This document shows positions 9,873-18,626 of a stretch of 64,000 nt of DNA, in pieces (position 1 is the first letter of the stretch; every line of letters starts with the position of its first letter). A model generated the notes under the pieces. The model did not search any database and had not been told where the DNA came from. It was given only the letters and a program-made list of their open reading frames with translations. Origin of the DNA: Tenacibaculum sp. Lineage in GTDB: Bacteria; Bacteroidota; Bacteroidia; Flavobacteriales; Flavobacteriaceae. A program made the translations under genes and the position numbers. The stretch spans positions 360,734-424,733 of the forward strand of contig JAKVCX010000001.1 in the NCBI GenBank assembly GCA_022448525.1, given 5' to 3'.

Positions 9873-11217
9873 TTTTCACATATATAAAAGCGTCGCATCT
9901 TTTTTGTTAGTTCTAATTACTCTCAACTCTTGTAAAAAGCAAGAAAAAGAAATTATAATTACCGCTGATGATTATCATTCTGTTGTGGATCATCTGACTC
10001 AAATAATGATTCATGATGTGTTTTCACCTCCGGTGGCTAGTAGAATTTATGCTTATCCCAATATAGCCGCATATGAAGCTTTGAATTACAACAGTCATAA
10101 TTACAAAACACTATCAAATCAACTTAATTCTTTTGAAGTTCAACCATACACAACAAATACGAGTGTTAATTCCAAATTATCTTCACTCATAGCTTACATG
10201 GATGTTGCAAAAGAGTTGATATTTTCAAAAGAGAAACTTACCTCATATAGAGATAGTCTTTATAATAGTTGGAAACTCATAAATTCGAGTTCTTTAAAAA
10301 CAGCTAAGGATCATGGCACCCATTATTCTAAACAAATTATAGAATGGATGAATAGGGACAATTACGCTCAAACACGAACCATGCCTGAGCATAACATTCT
10401 ATCAGATGATCCTTCACAATGGAAACCTACTCCCCCATCCTATATGGATGCCATAGAGCCACATTGGAATAAGATAAGACCTTTCACTTTAGATTCAGCA
10501 TCACAATTCAAACCTAAAGCACCTCCAAAATTCTCATTAGAAAAGGGTAGTGATTTTCACAAAGAATTGATGGAAGTTTATAATGTTACCAAAAACATAG
10601 ATATTAAAGGTGACGATTCCGAAGAAATAGCCATCGCAAGATTCTGGGATTGTAACCCATACGTTTCCGTAACTCGCGGTCATTTCATGTTTGCTTCAAA
10701 AAAGATAACACCTGGCGCACATTGGATAGGTATTTGTAAAATTGCTTGTAAACAAACAAAATCAGATTTTAACCAAACCGTTTACGCTTACACCAAAACT
10801 TCGATTTCTATTACAGATGCCTTTATTAGCTGCTGGGATGAAAAATATAGAAGTAATTTAGTTCGTCCAGAAACTTTAATCAATAATCATTTGGATGAAA
10901 CTTGGGAACCTGTGCTTCAAACTCCTCCATTTCCAGAATATACAAGCGGGCATTCCGTCGTATCTGGAGCTGCATCAGAAACTTTAACAAGTATTTTCGG
11001 AGATAATTTCTTTTTTGAAGACACAACAGAACTACCATATGGACTTCCAGTAAGAAAATTTGAATCTTTTCGTAAAGCAGCAAAAGAAGCTGCAATAAGT
11101 AGATTGTATGGCGGTATACATTACAGATCCGCTATTGACCTAGGCTTAATTCAAGGACAAAATGTATTCAAAAACCACAATGAATCAATAAGTTACTTAA
11201 AACACACTTCAAAATAG
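9862..11217 (+). CDS. Vanadium-dependent haloperoxidase/PAP2-superfamily lipoprotein
   Basis: This 451-residue lipoprotein (LITLNSC, Cys24) carries the three-part PAP2/vanadium-haloperoxidase signature that binds phosphate or vanadate: K328-x6-R335-P336, TSGH at 361-364 (normally PSGH), and S413-R414-x5-H420. The length and the spacing between motifs 1 and 2 fit bacterial vanadium haloperoxidase-like proteins better than small PAP2 phosphatases. It could halogenate organics using peroxide or act as a phosphatase, and sequence alone does not decide. It overlaps the preceding FG-GAP gene by 11 bp, so the two are co-translated. Confidence 0.85.
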   Translation: MKNNFHIYKSVASFLLVLITLNSCKKQEKEIIITADDYHSVVDHLTQIMIHDVFSPPVASRIYAYPNIAAYEALNYNSHNYKTLSNQLNSFEVQPYTTNTSVNSKLSSLIAYMDVAKELIFSKEKLTSYRDSLYNSWKLINSSSLKTAKDHGTHYSKQIIEWMNRDNYAQTRTMPEHNILSDDPSQWKPTPPSYMDAIEPHWNKIRPFTLDSASQFKPKAPPKFSLEKGSDFHKELMEVYNVTKNIDIKGDDSEEIAIARFWDCNPYVSVTRGHFMFASKKITPGAHWIGICKIACKQTKSDFNQTVYAYTKTSISITDAFISCWDEKYRSNLVRPETLINNHLDETWEPVLQTPPFPEYTSGHSVVSGAASETLTSIFGDNFFFEDTTELPYGLPVRKFESFRKAAKEAAISRLYGGIHYRSAIDLGLIQGQNVFKNHNESISYLKHTSK

Positions 11218-11223
11218 AAACTA

Positions 11224-11260
11224 TTTAACGAAAGAACATTTTTCTTAATTATTCGTTAAA
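11224..11260 (+). terminator. Weak hairpin after the haloperoxidase-like gene
   Basis: TTTAACGAA (11224-11232) and TTCGTTAAA (11252-11260) form a perfect 9-bp inverted repeat with a 19-nt loop that itself contains an AGAA/TTCT pairing. There is no T tract, so termination is uncertain. Confidence 0.35.
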
Positions 11261-11317
11261 AGAAAACTATGAGAGATATTTATTAAACAATCCAACGTCG
11301 TTTTTTCTGTTAAAAAA

Positions 11318-11348
11318 TTGTTTATTTAAGATAAAATTAAGACTTTAG
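11318..11348 (+). promoter_or_regulatory. Putative promoter of susC2
   Basis: TTG at 11318-11320, a 20-nt spacer and GACTTTAG at 11341-11348 reproduce the motif and spacing found before susC1. The motif sits 27 nt before the ATG, and the following leader (ATTAATTCAAA) is also shared by the two genes. Confidence 0.5.
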
Positions 11349-11375
11349 CATTTGATTAATTCAAACAATTATACA

Positions 11376-14300
11376 ATGAAAACAAAGTTTAATGGAATTT
11401 TAACGCTTTTGTTAGCGTTGGTTGTGCAAATATCCTTTGCGCAAGAGAGAACGATTTCAGGTACTGTTTCTGATGAATCAGGTCCGCTACCTGGGGTTAG
11501 TGTTTTAAAAAAAGGTACCACTTCAGGTACTGAAACTGATTTTGATGGTAACTACTCTATTAAAGCAAAGACAGGTGATGTATTAGTTTTTAGCTTTGTG
11601 GGTATGAAAACTGCTGAAAGAGTGGTAGGATCATCTAACAATATCAGTGTAACTTTAGAAACTGACAACTTACTTGAAGAGGTTATCGTAGTTGGTTATG
11701 GTACTGCAACTAAGCAATCTTATGCTGGTACTGCTGCAACTGTAGCTACTGAAAACCTAGAAGCTAAGTCTTTCTCTAACGTATCTCAAGCGTTAACAGG
11801 GGAGATTGCCGGGGTAACTGTAATCAACACTTCTGGACAGCCAGGTACAATTGGTACTGTTCGTGTACGTGGATATGGTTCTCCAAACGGTAACAGAGCT
11901 CCTCTTTATGTAATCGATGGTATTCCTTTCGCTGGAACTTTTGACCTTAACTCGGTTAACCCTGCGGATATCAAGAGTACTACTGTTTTAAAAGATGCAA
12001 CTGCAACTGCAATTTATGGATCTAGAGGTGCGAACGGGGTAATCTTAATTACTACTAAATCTGGTACTTCTTCTGAAAGATCTTATATTGAAGCTGACGT
12101 TAAATCAGGGGTAAACGTACAAATCATCCCTAGATATAACGTTATCCAAAACCCAGAAGAATATGTTGGGTTAGTATGGGAAGGATTATACAACAGAGGT
12201 GTTGTTACTGGAAATGCTGATCCTGTAGGATTTGCAAACTCTACTTTATTAGGAGCTAATGGTATTGGTGAAGGTTATAACATGTGGAATGTTGCAACTG
12301 GTGCTGACTTAATCGATCCTACTACTAGATCTGTAAGATCAGGAGTTCAGAGATTATTCGATCCAGAAAGATATTCTGACTTCGCTTTTGGTGAAGGAAT
12401 TAGAACTGAAGCTAACTTACGTATGGGTGGTGGTTCTGCTAAATCTAAATACTTCGTATCTATGGGTTATTTAGATGATAGTGGATATTCATTAAACTCT
12501 GATTTCAAAAGATATACTACAAGATTAAACTTAACTTCAGACGTTAAAGACTGGTTAAAGTTACAAACTAACATTGGTTATGCTTTATCTCAAAGTACAA
12601 ACAATGGTCAAACAAACGGATCTGAAAACGTATTCGAATTTGCTGATAAAATGGCTCCTATCTATCCTGTATTCGCAAGATTCCCAGGAACTGGAGATAA
12701 AATTCCAGACCCAATTTATGGAGGTTTCCAATATGATTACGGATCGCCTACTGCTGCTGCAAATGGATTTACAAGAGCTAGACCAAATGCAAACTTATTA
12801 AACCCAATTGGATCTGCTATTTTAGATTTCAACGGAAGTGAAACTCACTCTATCAATGGTAACATTAGTGCTGACTTTAAATTATCTGACGAGTTAAGTT
12901 TTGAAACTAAATTCGGAGGTCAATACTCTTACCAAGAATTTATTAGTGCTGGAAACCATGTTTATGGTACTGCTAATGCAACTAATGGTACTTTAGCTTT
13001 AACGGATACTACAAGATGGTCTCAGACTTTCTTACAATTATTACGTTATAAGACTTCATTCGGAGATCACTCTATTGAGGCTTTAGCTGCACACGAAACT
13101 TTCGAAAGAAGATTCGAGCAAACTGGAATTAACAAGCAAAATGTTGTTGTTCCTGGATTATACAATGCAAGTAACTACTTAGAGAGTCAATCTCCAGCAT
13201 TCGGAACTCAAAACGGATCTGCTATTGAATCTTACTTCGGTCAAGTAAACTATAATTTCGCTAACAAGTATTATATCACTGGATCTTTAAGAACGGATGG
13301 TTCTTCTCGTTTCGTAAAAGATAAGTGGGGTACTTTCGGATCTGTTGGTGCTGCTTGGGTAGTAAGTGAAGAGGACTTCATGCAGGATAACTTTATCTCT
13401 TATTTAAAAGCAAAAGCTTCTTGGGGGGTAACTGGTGATCAAGATGGAGCTAGTACAGCTGCTGGATTTGATATTTTCAACGCAAACTTTGTTGGAGGTG
13501 GTTTAGCATTAGATTTAAACAGACCTGGTAATAACGATTTAACTTGGGAAACTTCTAGACAATGGCAAGCTGGTTTAGAAATGAGTTTAGGAAACTATGT
13601 AGACGCTAACTTTGACTACTATAGAAAGACTACTGACAACTTATTCTTTAACCAAAGAGTTGGACCATCTGATGGTATTGCTTCTATCTTAGTTAACGAT
13701 GGTGAAGTATTAAATGCTGGTTTCGAATTTGATATTACTGGTCACTTAGTAAATACAGAAAACTTCAAATTAGACTTAGCTGTAAATGGGGAAATGTTAC
13801 AAAACGAAATGTTAGTTATGCCTCTTGACCCATCTACTAACCAACAAAAAGTAATTGATTCAGGTTCTAGTCCTGATGGTGCTTACGCATTCGCTGTAGG
13901 TCGTTCTATTTTCGATTTTTACATGCAAGAGTGGGCTGGTGTAGATCCTGCTGATGGAGCACCAATGTGGTACCAATACTACGATGACAAAAATGGTAAC
14001 AACGTTTTAGATGCCGGTGAGGAAGATTTCTCTACTTTACCAAGCGGAGATGCTAGTACAACTAGTTCATTATTCGAATATAGAAACGCTGGTGGAGACG
14101 TTAACATCAAGAAACAAGTTACTAAAACATATGCTGATGCAACTCAAGTATTCATCAACAAATCATTCATTCCTGACGTAAGAGGAGCTTTCAGATTATC
14201 TGGTAAATTAGGAGCATTTGATTTTGCTACACAGTTTACTTATAGTTTAGGAGGATACGCTTATGACGGACAATATGCTGAATTAATGAGTGACCGTTTC

Positions 14301-14663
14301 GGTGCAGCTGGAAATAACTTCCACACTGACATTAGAAACAGATGGCAACAACCAGGAGATATTACTGATGTTCCTTTATTATCTGACAACGCAGTAGTAA
14401 ATGCAACTTCTTTATCTTCTCGTTTTGTAACTAGTACTGACTTTATCGCTTTAAATAACGCTAGAATTGGTTATACAGTTCCTAGCAACTTTATGGAAAA
14501 CTCTGGAATTGATGGTATCAACATTTGGGTGTCGGGTGATAACTTATTTATCAACACTGCAAGAGAAGGATTCAACCCTGCAATTAGAGAGGCAGGTAAC
14601 TCTGGGCGTAGAATCTATGCTCCTGCGACGACTATCACAATGGGGGTAAGAGTTAAATTTTAA
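11376..14663 (+). CDS. susC: SusC/RagA-family TonB-dependent transporter, second copy
   Basis: This 1095-residue TonB-dependent importer is paired with susD2. I chose the ATG at 11376 over the in-frame TTG at 11352 because it gives MKTKFNGIL, aligned with the start of susC1. Residues 1-22 are a signal peptide, followed by a carboxypeptidase-regulatory-like domain (GPLPGVSVLKKGTTSGTETD), the TonB-box/linker EEVIVVGYGT, a plug domain (QALTGEIAGV; GSRGANGVILITTKSG) and a beta-barrel ending VRVKF. The signal peptide and first domain are nearly the same as in susC1, while plug and barrel diverge. This suggests different substrates. Confidence 0.94.
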   Translation: MKTKFNGILTLLLALVVQISFAQERTISGTVSDESGPLPGVSVLKKGTTSGTETDFDGNYSIKAKTGDVLVFSFVGMKTAERVVGSSNNISVTLETDNLLEEVIVVGYGTATKQSYAGTAATVATENLEAKSFSNVSQALTGEIAGVTVINTSGQPGTIGTVRVRGYGSPNGNRAPLYVIDGIPFAGTFDLNSVNPADIKSTTVLKDATATAIYGSRGANGVILITTKSGTSSERSYIEADVKSGVNVQIIPRYNVIQNPEEYVGLVWEGLYNRGVVTGNADPVGFANSTLLGANGIGEGYNMWNVATGADLIDPTTRSVRSGVQRLFDPERYSDFAFGEGIRTEANLRMGGGSAKSKYFVSMGYLDDSGYSLNSDFKRYTTRLNLTSDVKDWLKLQTNIGYALSQSTNNGQTNGSENVFEFADKMAPIYPVFARFPGTGDKIPDPIYGGFQYDYGSPTAAANGFTRARPNANLLNPIGSAILDFNGSETHSINGNISADFKLSDELSFETKFGGQYSYQEFISAGNHVYGTANATNGTLALTDTTRWSQTFLQLLRYKTSFGDHSIEALAAHETFERRFEQTGINKQNVVVPGLYNASNYLESQSPAFGTQNGSAIESYFGQVNYNFANKYYITGSLRTDGSSRFVKDKWGTFGSVGAAWVVSEEDFMQDNFISYLKAKASWGVTGDQDGASTAAGFDIFNANFVGGGLALDLNRPGNNDLTWETSRQWQAGLEMSLGNYVDANFDYYRKTTDNLFFNQRVGPSDGIASILVNDGEVLNAGFEFDITGHLVNTENFKLDLAVNGEMLQNEMLVMPLDPSTNQQKVIDSGSSPDGAYAFAVGRSIFDFYMQEWAGVDPADGAPMWYQYYDDKNGNNVLDAGEEDFSTLPSGDASTTSSLFEYRNAGGDVNIKKQVTKTYADATQVFINKSFIPDVRGAFRLSGKLGAFDFATQFTYSLGGYAYDGQYAELMSDRFGAAGNNFHTDIRNRWQQPGDITDVPLLSDNAVVNATSLSSRFVTSTDFIALNNARIGYTVPSNFMENSGIDGINIWVSGDNLFINTAREGFNPAIREAGNSGRRIYAPATTITMGVRVKF

Positions 14664-14684
14664 TTTCAAAAACTTATTAAAATC

Positions 14685-16217
14685 ATGAAAAAAATTAAAA
14701 TCGCATTCGCCGCTGCTTTATTAGCTGCTTCATACAGCTGTAGTGACGAATTACTTAGAAATGATGGAGTTTCTGGAGAGAGCCAACCAACAACATCATT
14801 AACTTCTTCTCAATTAGAGCAAGGAGCAACAACTAACCTTGAAATTCCTGCTGCCTTTGTTTCTGGGATGTACGCACAAATGGTACAAACTGGATCAGGA
14901 GGAACTACTGGACACGATGATTTCGGGCATAAATCATACGACATTTTTGGAGACATGATGTCTGGAGATATGGCGTTAAGTGTTAGTACTTATGGTTGGT
15001 ATAGAGCTTCAATTACGGAGCTTCAAGCAATGGAAGACTTCACTTTTGGAGACAACAGACAAGTTTGGAGATATTATTACAGAATCATCAGATCTGCTAA
15101 TACAATTATCCAAAACTTAGGTGGTAATGATGCAACGCCTACTAACGATGATAGTAAATTTTCAATGGGTCAAGCTAAGGCAATGAGAGCTCACTCTTAT
15201 TTCTACTTAACTCAATACTATCAGAAAGAGTATAACGCTTCTGAACCAATTCTACCAATGCCAATTGGTGAGACTTCTGGAAACTTACCAAAGTCTACTG
15301 CTGAGGAAGTTTACAACAGAATGGAGCAAGATTTAACTGATGCAATCTCTTTATTAGAAGGATTCAACAGAACTGATAAAAGTGCTGTTAATCAGGATGT
15401 ATCTCGTATGTTATTAGCTTATGTATTAGGTGCTAAAGGAGGTAGAGATGCTGAAGTAGCTACTTTAACACAACAAGTTATCAACGGAGGTGGTTATACT
15501 ATGTTAGGAGCTGCTGATGTTACTAACGGATTTAACAACGTTAACACTCCTAGTTGGATGTGGGGAATCGATATTACTCCAGAATTAGGATTAGGATTAA
15601 TCTCATGGTGGGGACAAGTTGATTCTTACTCTTATAGTTATGCTTGGGCTGGTGATTATAAAGCTATTGATGCTGATTTATATGCTGCTATTCCAACAAA
15701 CGATGCTCGTAAGGCTCAATTCTTAAATGACCCATCTCGTGGTAGACACTTACAACCTTTATTAAAGTTCTACTTTACATCGGCTGTTGCTGGAAACTTC
15801 GACGAAGCTGTAATGGGAACTGGTCCTCAAGGTGGTGTTACTGCAGATTACGTGTACATGCGTGTTGAAGAAGCTTATTTATTAAATGCTGAAGCTAATG
15901 CTAAAGCAGGTAATGAAGGTGCTGCAAGAACTGCTTTAAAAGCTTTAGTTTCTCGAAGAGTTCCTGATGCTTCTTACGTAGATGGATTAAGTGGACAAGC
16001 CTTATTAGACGAAATTTACTTACAAACTCGTATTGAATTATGGGGAGAAGGTAAGAGTTTCTTAGCTTTAAAGCGTAACAAGAGAACTGCTACAAGAGGT
16101 GCTAACCACTTATCTTTAGTAGGTACTCCTATCCAATATAACGATGAGCGTTTCCAATTTGAGATTCCACAAGATGAAATCCAAAACAACCCATTCGTAA
16201 CGGATCAAAACTTATAA
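14685..16217 (+). CDS. susD: SusD/RagB-family nutrient-binding lipoprotein, second copy
   Basis: This 510-residue lipoprotein (AASYSC, Cys19) starts 21 bp after susC2. SusD features include the RYYYRIIRSANTIIQNL and KAMRAHSYFYLTQYYQ helices, the EPILPMPIGETSG region, and a C-terminal MRVEEAYLLNAEANAKAG ... RIELWGEGKSFLALKRNK block typical of SusD_RagB. It would bind substrate at the cell surface for SusC2. A hairpin terminator follows at 16229-16268. Confidence 0.92.
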   Translation: MKKIKIAFAAALLAASYSCSDELLRNDGVSGESQPTTSLTSSQLEQGATTNLEIPAAFVSGMYAQMVQTGSGGTTGHDDFGHKSYDIFGDMMSGDMALSVSTYGWYRASITELQAMEDFTFGDNRQVWRYYYRIIRSANTIIQNLGGNDATPTNDDSKFSMGQAKAMRAHSYFYLTQYYQKEYNASEPILPMPIGETSGNLPKSTAEEVYNRMEQDLTDAISLLEGFNRTDKSAVNQDVSRMLLAYVLGAKGGRDAEVATLTQQVINGGGYTMLGAADVTNGFNNVNTPSWMWGIDITPELGLGLISWWGQVDSYSYSYAWAGDYKAIDADLYAAIPTNDARKAQFLNDPSRGRHLQPLLKFYFTSAVAGNFDEAVMGTGPQGGVTADYVYMRVEEAYLLNAEANAKAGNEGAARTALKALVSRRVPDASYVDGLSGQALLDEIYLQTRIELWGEGKSFLALKRNKRTATRGANHLSLVGTPIQYNDERFQFEIPQDEIQNNPFVTDQNL

Positions 16218-16228
16218 TACAACATATA

Positions 16229-16268
16229 ACCATCTTGATTCTTTTTAAGAATCAGGATGGTATTTTTC
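16229..16268 (+). terminator. Hairpin terminator after susD2
   Basis: ACCATCTTGATTCT pairs with AGAATCAGGATGGT (one G-T mismatch) and is followed by ATTTTT. It lies between susD2 and the small lipoprotein and may reduce, rather than abolish, transcription of that gene. Confidence 0.7.
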
Positions 16269-16281
16269 AACCCTTACATAT

Positions 16282-17016
16282 ATGAAAAACATTAAATTAC
16301 TTTTATTAGCAGTTTTTTCATTAGTACTTTTTAATAGTTGTACTGATGAAGTTGAACCACAGAACACTAACTATGTTACTTTTGGTGCTGAAACTTACGA
16401 TTTCGGAGTGGATGCTGGTTCTACAGGAACTACTTTCAACATTCCTGTATATACTGCAAACAAATCAGGATCTGACAGAACATTCAACGTTACTATTGAT
16501 ATGGATAACACGAATGCTGATGCTGGATCTTACACAGTTCCTTCTAGTATAACTATACCTGCTAATTCGAACGAAGGAGCTTTAGCTGTTGTATTAAGTG
16601 ATACTAACTTAGGTATTGGTGTTAATACAATTACTGTTAATTTCGAAGGTGGTGTAGAAGGATTATCTACTAGTGCACCTGTTGTAATTAACTATATTCA
16701 AAATTGTAACGAAGTTACTGGAACTTTAGACTTTGTATTTGACGGTTTTGGAAGTGAAATTTCTTGGCAAATTTTAGACTCAATCGGAGGTGTTGTAGCT
16801 TCTGGTTCTGGGTACGCTGATGGTCAAGCTACTGCTTCTGAATCAATCACTTTGTGTGCTGGAAGAACTTTTACTTTTGTAATTAACGATTCTTTCGGTG
16901 ATGGTTTAAGTTACCCTGCAAATGGTTCTTATACATTAACTGTAGGTGGAACTGTTAAAGCTTCAGGTGGAGGAAACTTCGGTTCTTCTGAAACTACAAA
17001 CTTTGATACCAACTAG
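16282..17016 (+). CDS. Two-domain surface lipoprotein in the SusE-like position
   Basis: This 244-residue lipoprotein (VLFNSC, Cys20) of unknown function follows susC2-susD2. Residues about 30-140 are an immunoglobulin-like beta-sandwich of the Calx-beta/DUF1735 style (YDFGVDAGSTGTTFNIPVY ... SITIPANSNEGAL). Residues about 143-244 form a second beta domain with the pair DGFGSEISWQIL / DSFGDGLSYPANGSYTL, a pattern seen in secreted Bacteroidota proteins. Its position suggests an auxiliary ligand-binding protein for the SusCD2 pair, but no binding site can be identified. A strong terminator follows. Confidence 0.75.
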   Translation: MKNIKLLLLAVFSLVLFNSCTDEVEPQNTNYVTFGAETYDFGVDAGSTGTTFNIPVYTANKSGSDRTFNVTIDMDNTNADAGSYTVPSSITIPANSNEGALAVVLSDTNLGIGVNTITVNFEGGVEGLSTSAPVVINYIQNCNEVTGTLDFVFDGFGSEISWQILDSIGGVVASGSGYADGQATASESITLCAGRTFTFVINDSFGDGLSYPANGSYTLTVGGTVKASGGGNFGSSETTNFDTN

Positions 17017-17040
17017 GAAAATATCACATAAGATAAATTA

Positions 17041-17069
17041 AAACCACCTTAAAAAGGTGGTTTTTTTTT
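17041..17069 (+). terminator. Rho-independent terminator ending the susCD2 operon
   Basis: AAACCACCTT pairs perfectly with AAGGTGGTTT around a 3-nt A loop, followed directly by a run of T residues. This is a textbook intrinsic terminator. Confidence 0.9.
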
Positions 17070-17083
17070 GTCATAAATTAACC

Positions 17084-17091
17084 TATTTTTG
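17084..17091 (+). promoter_or_regulatory. -7 promoter element of rlmB
   Basis: TATTTTTG is an exact match to the Bacteroidota -7 consensus TAnnTTTG. It ends 4 nt before the ATG at 17096, so the transcript is predicted to start at or next to the start codon (leaderless). Confidence 0.6.
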
Positions 17092-17095
17092 CAAC

Positions 17096-17833
17096 ATGGA
17101 ACAATCGACAGTAATATTCGGTATTAGAGCTATCATCGAAGCGATAGAAAGTGGCTCTACGTTAGAAAAAGTATATTTACAAAAAGGCTTAAGGGGAGAT
17201 TTGTTCTTTCAATTAGACAAGATCCTTAAGAAAAATAAAATCTCAACTAGTGTTGTTCCAGTTGAAAAATTGAATAGATTATCAAAACATAATAATCATC
17301 AAGGAGCAGTTGCTAAGATTTCACCAATTGAATTTGTCGATCTCGAAACCATTATCGAAGACATTCAATCTAAATCAAAGACTCCACTATTCTTAATTCT
17401 TGACCAAGTATCTGATGTAAGAAACTTTGGAGCTATTATTAGGACGGCAGAATGTACTGGTGTAGATGCCATTATTATCCAAAAAAGTGGGAGTGCTCCA
17501 GTTAATGCTGAAACTATAAAAACATCAGCAGGTGCTGCTTTTAAATTACCAATATGTAAAGTAGACCATATCAAAGACGCTATTTTCCAACTTAAAGCTG
17601 CAGATATAAAACTAGTCGCAGCAACCGAAAAGACAGAAGATTCTGTATTTGACATAGACTTAAAACAACCAACAGCAATTATTATGGGATCTGAACACAA
17701 AGGTGTTAGTAATTCTATTTTAAAAATGGCTGACTATAGAGGCAAATTACCTTTACTCGGTGAAATAGGCTCCCTAAATGTGTCAGTGGCTTGTGGCGCA
17801 TTTCTATATGAAACTATAAGACAGAGGAGATAA
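17096..17833 (+). CDS. rlmB: 23S rRNA (guanosine-2'-O-)-methyltransferase RlmB (SpoU family)
   Basis: This 245-residue enzyme methylates the 2'-OH of a conserved guanosine (G2251 in E. coli) in the 23S rRNA peptidyl-transferase loop. The N-terminal substrate-binding domain begins MEQSTVIFGIRAIIEAIESG. The C-terminal SPOUT (knotted) domain carries the three family motifs: LDQVSDVRNFGAIIRTAE, IIMGSEHKGVS and LPLLGEIGSLNVSVACG. An upstream in-frame start at 17057 would lie inside the preceding terminator, so I take the ATG at 17096. The gene abuts, stop to stop, the convergent rhomboid gene. Confidence 0.95.
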   Translation: MEQSTVIFGIRAIIEAIESGSTLEKVYLQKGLRGDLFFQLDKILKKNKISTSVVPVEKLNRLSKHNNHQGAVAKISPIEFVDLETIIEDIQSKSKTPLFLILDQVSDVRNFGAIIRTAECTGVDAIIIQKSGSAPVNAETIKTSAGAAFKLPICKVDHIKDAIFQLKAADIKLVAATEKTEDSVFDIDLKQPTAIIMGSEHKGVSNSILKMADYRGKLPLLGEIGSLNVSVACGAFLYETIRQRR

Positions 17834-17842
17834 CTACTCCTC
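17824..17842. terminator. Small hairpin across the rlmB and rhomboid stop codons
   Basis: GAGGAG (17824-17829) and CTCCTC (17837-17842) enclose both stop codons of the convergent pair. A pyrimidine-rich TTTCTTTTCTTT tract follows on the plus strand. It could serve as a terminator, mainly for rlmB. Confidence 0.4.
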
Positions 17843-18550
17843 CTCTTTCTTTTCTTTATAAATATAATTGACCCTAAAATTAACTTCATCAGAAGTTTCT
17901 TCATCAATCTTTGGTTCAATATAATTACCATCTTCATCAAACATATCATCAAATTCAGTCTTAGAAAACATATATTTCTCTTTAACTAATCCTACTTTAC
18001 GATATACTATTGCCATTACTATTCCCGTTATAAATCCAGCTAAATGCCCCTCCCAAGACATACCTTCTTTTATTGGAAATACATACCAAATCATGCTTCC
18101 ATATAAAAAAATCGTAACTAGTGACATCGCCACCAAGCGATAATGTCTTTTAATTATACCACTAAAAAAAACAAAACTGAATAAAAGATAAACAATTCCA
18201 CTTGCGCCAATATGATATGATTCACGACCAATCATCCAAGTCAGTAAACCTGTAACAATTCCCCCTATCATCAAAACTTTTAACGCTACTTTTCGATAGA
18301 AATACATCAAGCTCATTAAAAGCACTAATAAAGGCACCGAATTATTAAACAAATGCTTTGTATCACTATGAATAAAATGAGTGAATAAAACCCCTTTTAA
18401 ACCACTTATAGACCTAGGTAAAACACCAAACTTGTTAAAATTAAACCCGAATTTAATTTCAACCCAATATACAAACCAGATTATAAAGACAAATAAAATC
18501 GGAATTGTAAAAACGTCATTTGATATTTTAAATTCATTTTGCTCATTCAT
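17834..18550 (-). CDS. Rhomboid-family intramembrane serine protease
   Basis: This 238-residue membrane protein has about six transmembrane helices. The rhomboid catalytic dyad is visible: serine in HIGASGIVYLL (S117) and histidine in SWEGHLAGFITG (H169). The conserved HLFNN segment that supports the oxyanion hole lies near residue 66. Rhomboids cleave transmembrane segments of substrate proteins within the bilayer. The C-terminal 50 residues form an acidic, charged soluble tail (FDEDGNYIEPKIDEETSDE). The ATG at 18550 is preferred; a GTG two codons upstream is possible. A consensus -7 promoter element lies 14 nt upstream. Confidence 0.88.
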   Translation of the reverse strand: MNEQNEFKISNDVFTIPILFVFIIWFVYWVEIKFGFNFNKFGVLPRSISGLKGVLFTHFIHSDTKHLFNNSVPLLVLLMSLMYFYRKVALKVLMIGGIVTGLLTWMIGRESYHIGASGIVYLLFSFVFFSGIIKRHYRLVAMSLVTIFLYGSMIWYVFPIKEGMSWEGHLAGFITGIVMAIVYRKVGLVKEKYMFSKTEFDDMFDEDGNYIEPKIDEETSDEVNFRVNYIYKEKKEEE

Positions 18551-18564
18551 AGACACTCAAACTA

Positions 18565-18572
18565 CAAAAATA
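18565..18572 (-). promoter_or_regulatory. -7 promoter element of the rhomboid gene
   Basis: On the minus strand this reads TATTTTTG, an exact TAnnTTTG match, 14 nt upstream of the ATG at 18550. Confidence 0.5.
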
Positions 18573-18614
18573 TATCCAATTTAAAAATTCCGAAGTTCTG
18601 TCAGAAAACTTTAC

Positions 18615-18622
18615 TACTTTTA
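18615..18622 (+). promoter_or_regulatory. Candidate -7 element of rarA
   Basis: TACTTTTA differs from TAnnTTTG only at the last base and ends 4 nt before the ATG at 18627. The spacing is the same as at rlmB and implies a leaderless transcript. Confidence 0.4.
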
Positions 18623-18626
18623 CTCT

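Noticed and set aside
17057..17095. Upstream start for rlmB
   Set aside because: The added residues would be encoded by the preceding terminator and the -7 box; the family begins at the ATG at 17096.
17365..17700. Minus-strand 111-codon frame within rlmB
   Set aside because: Frame shadow of a highly conserved gene, with no start context or family resemblance.
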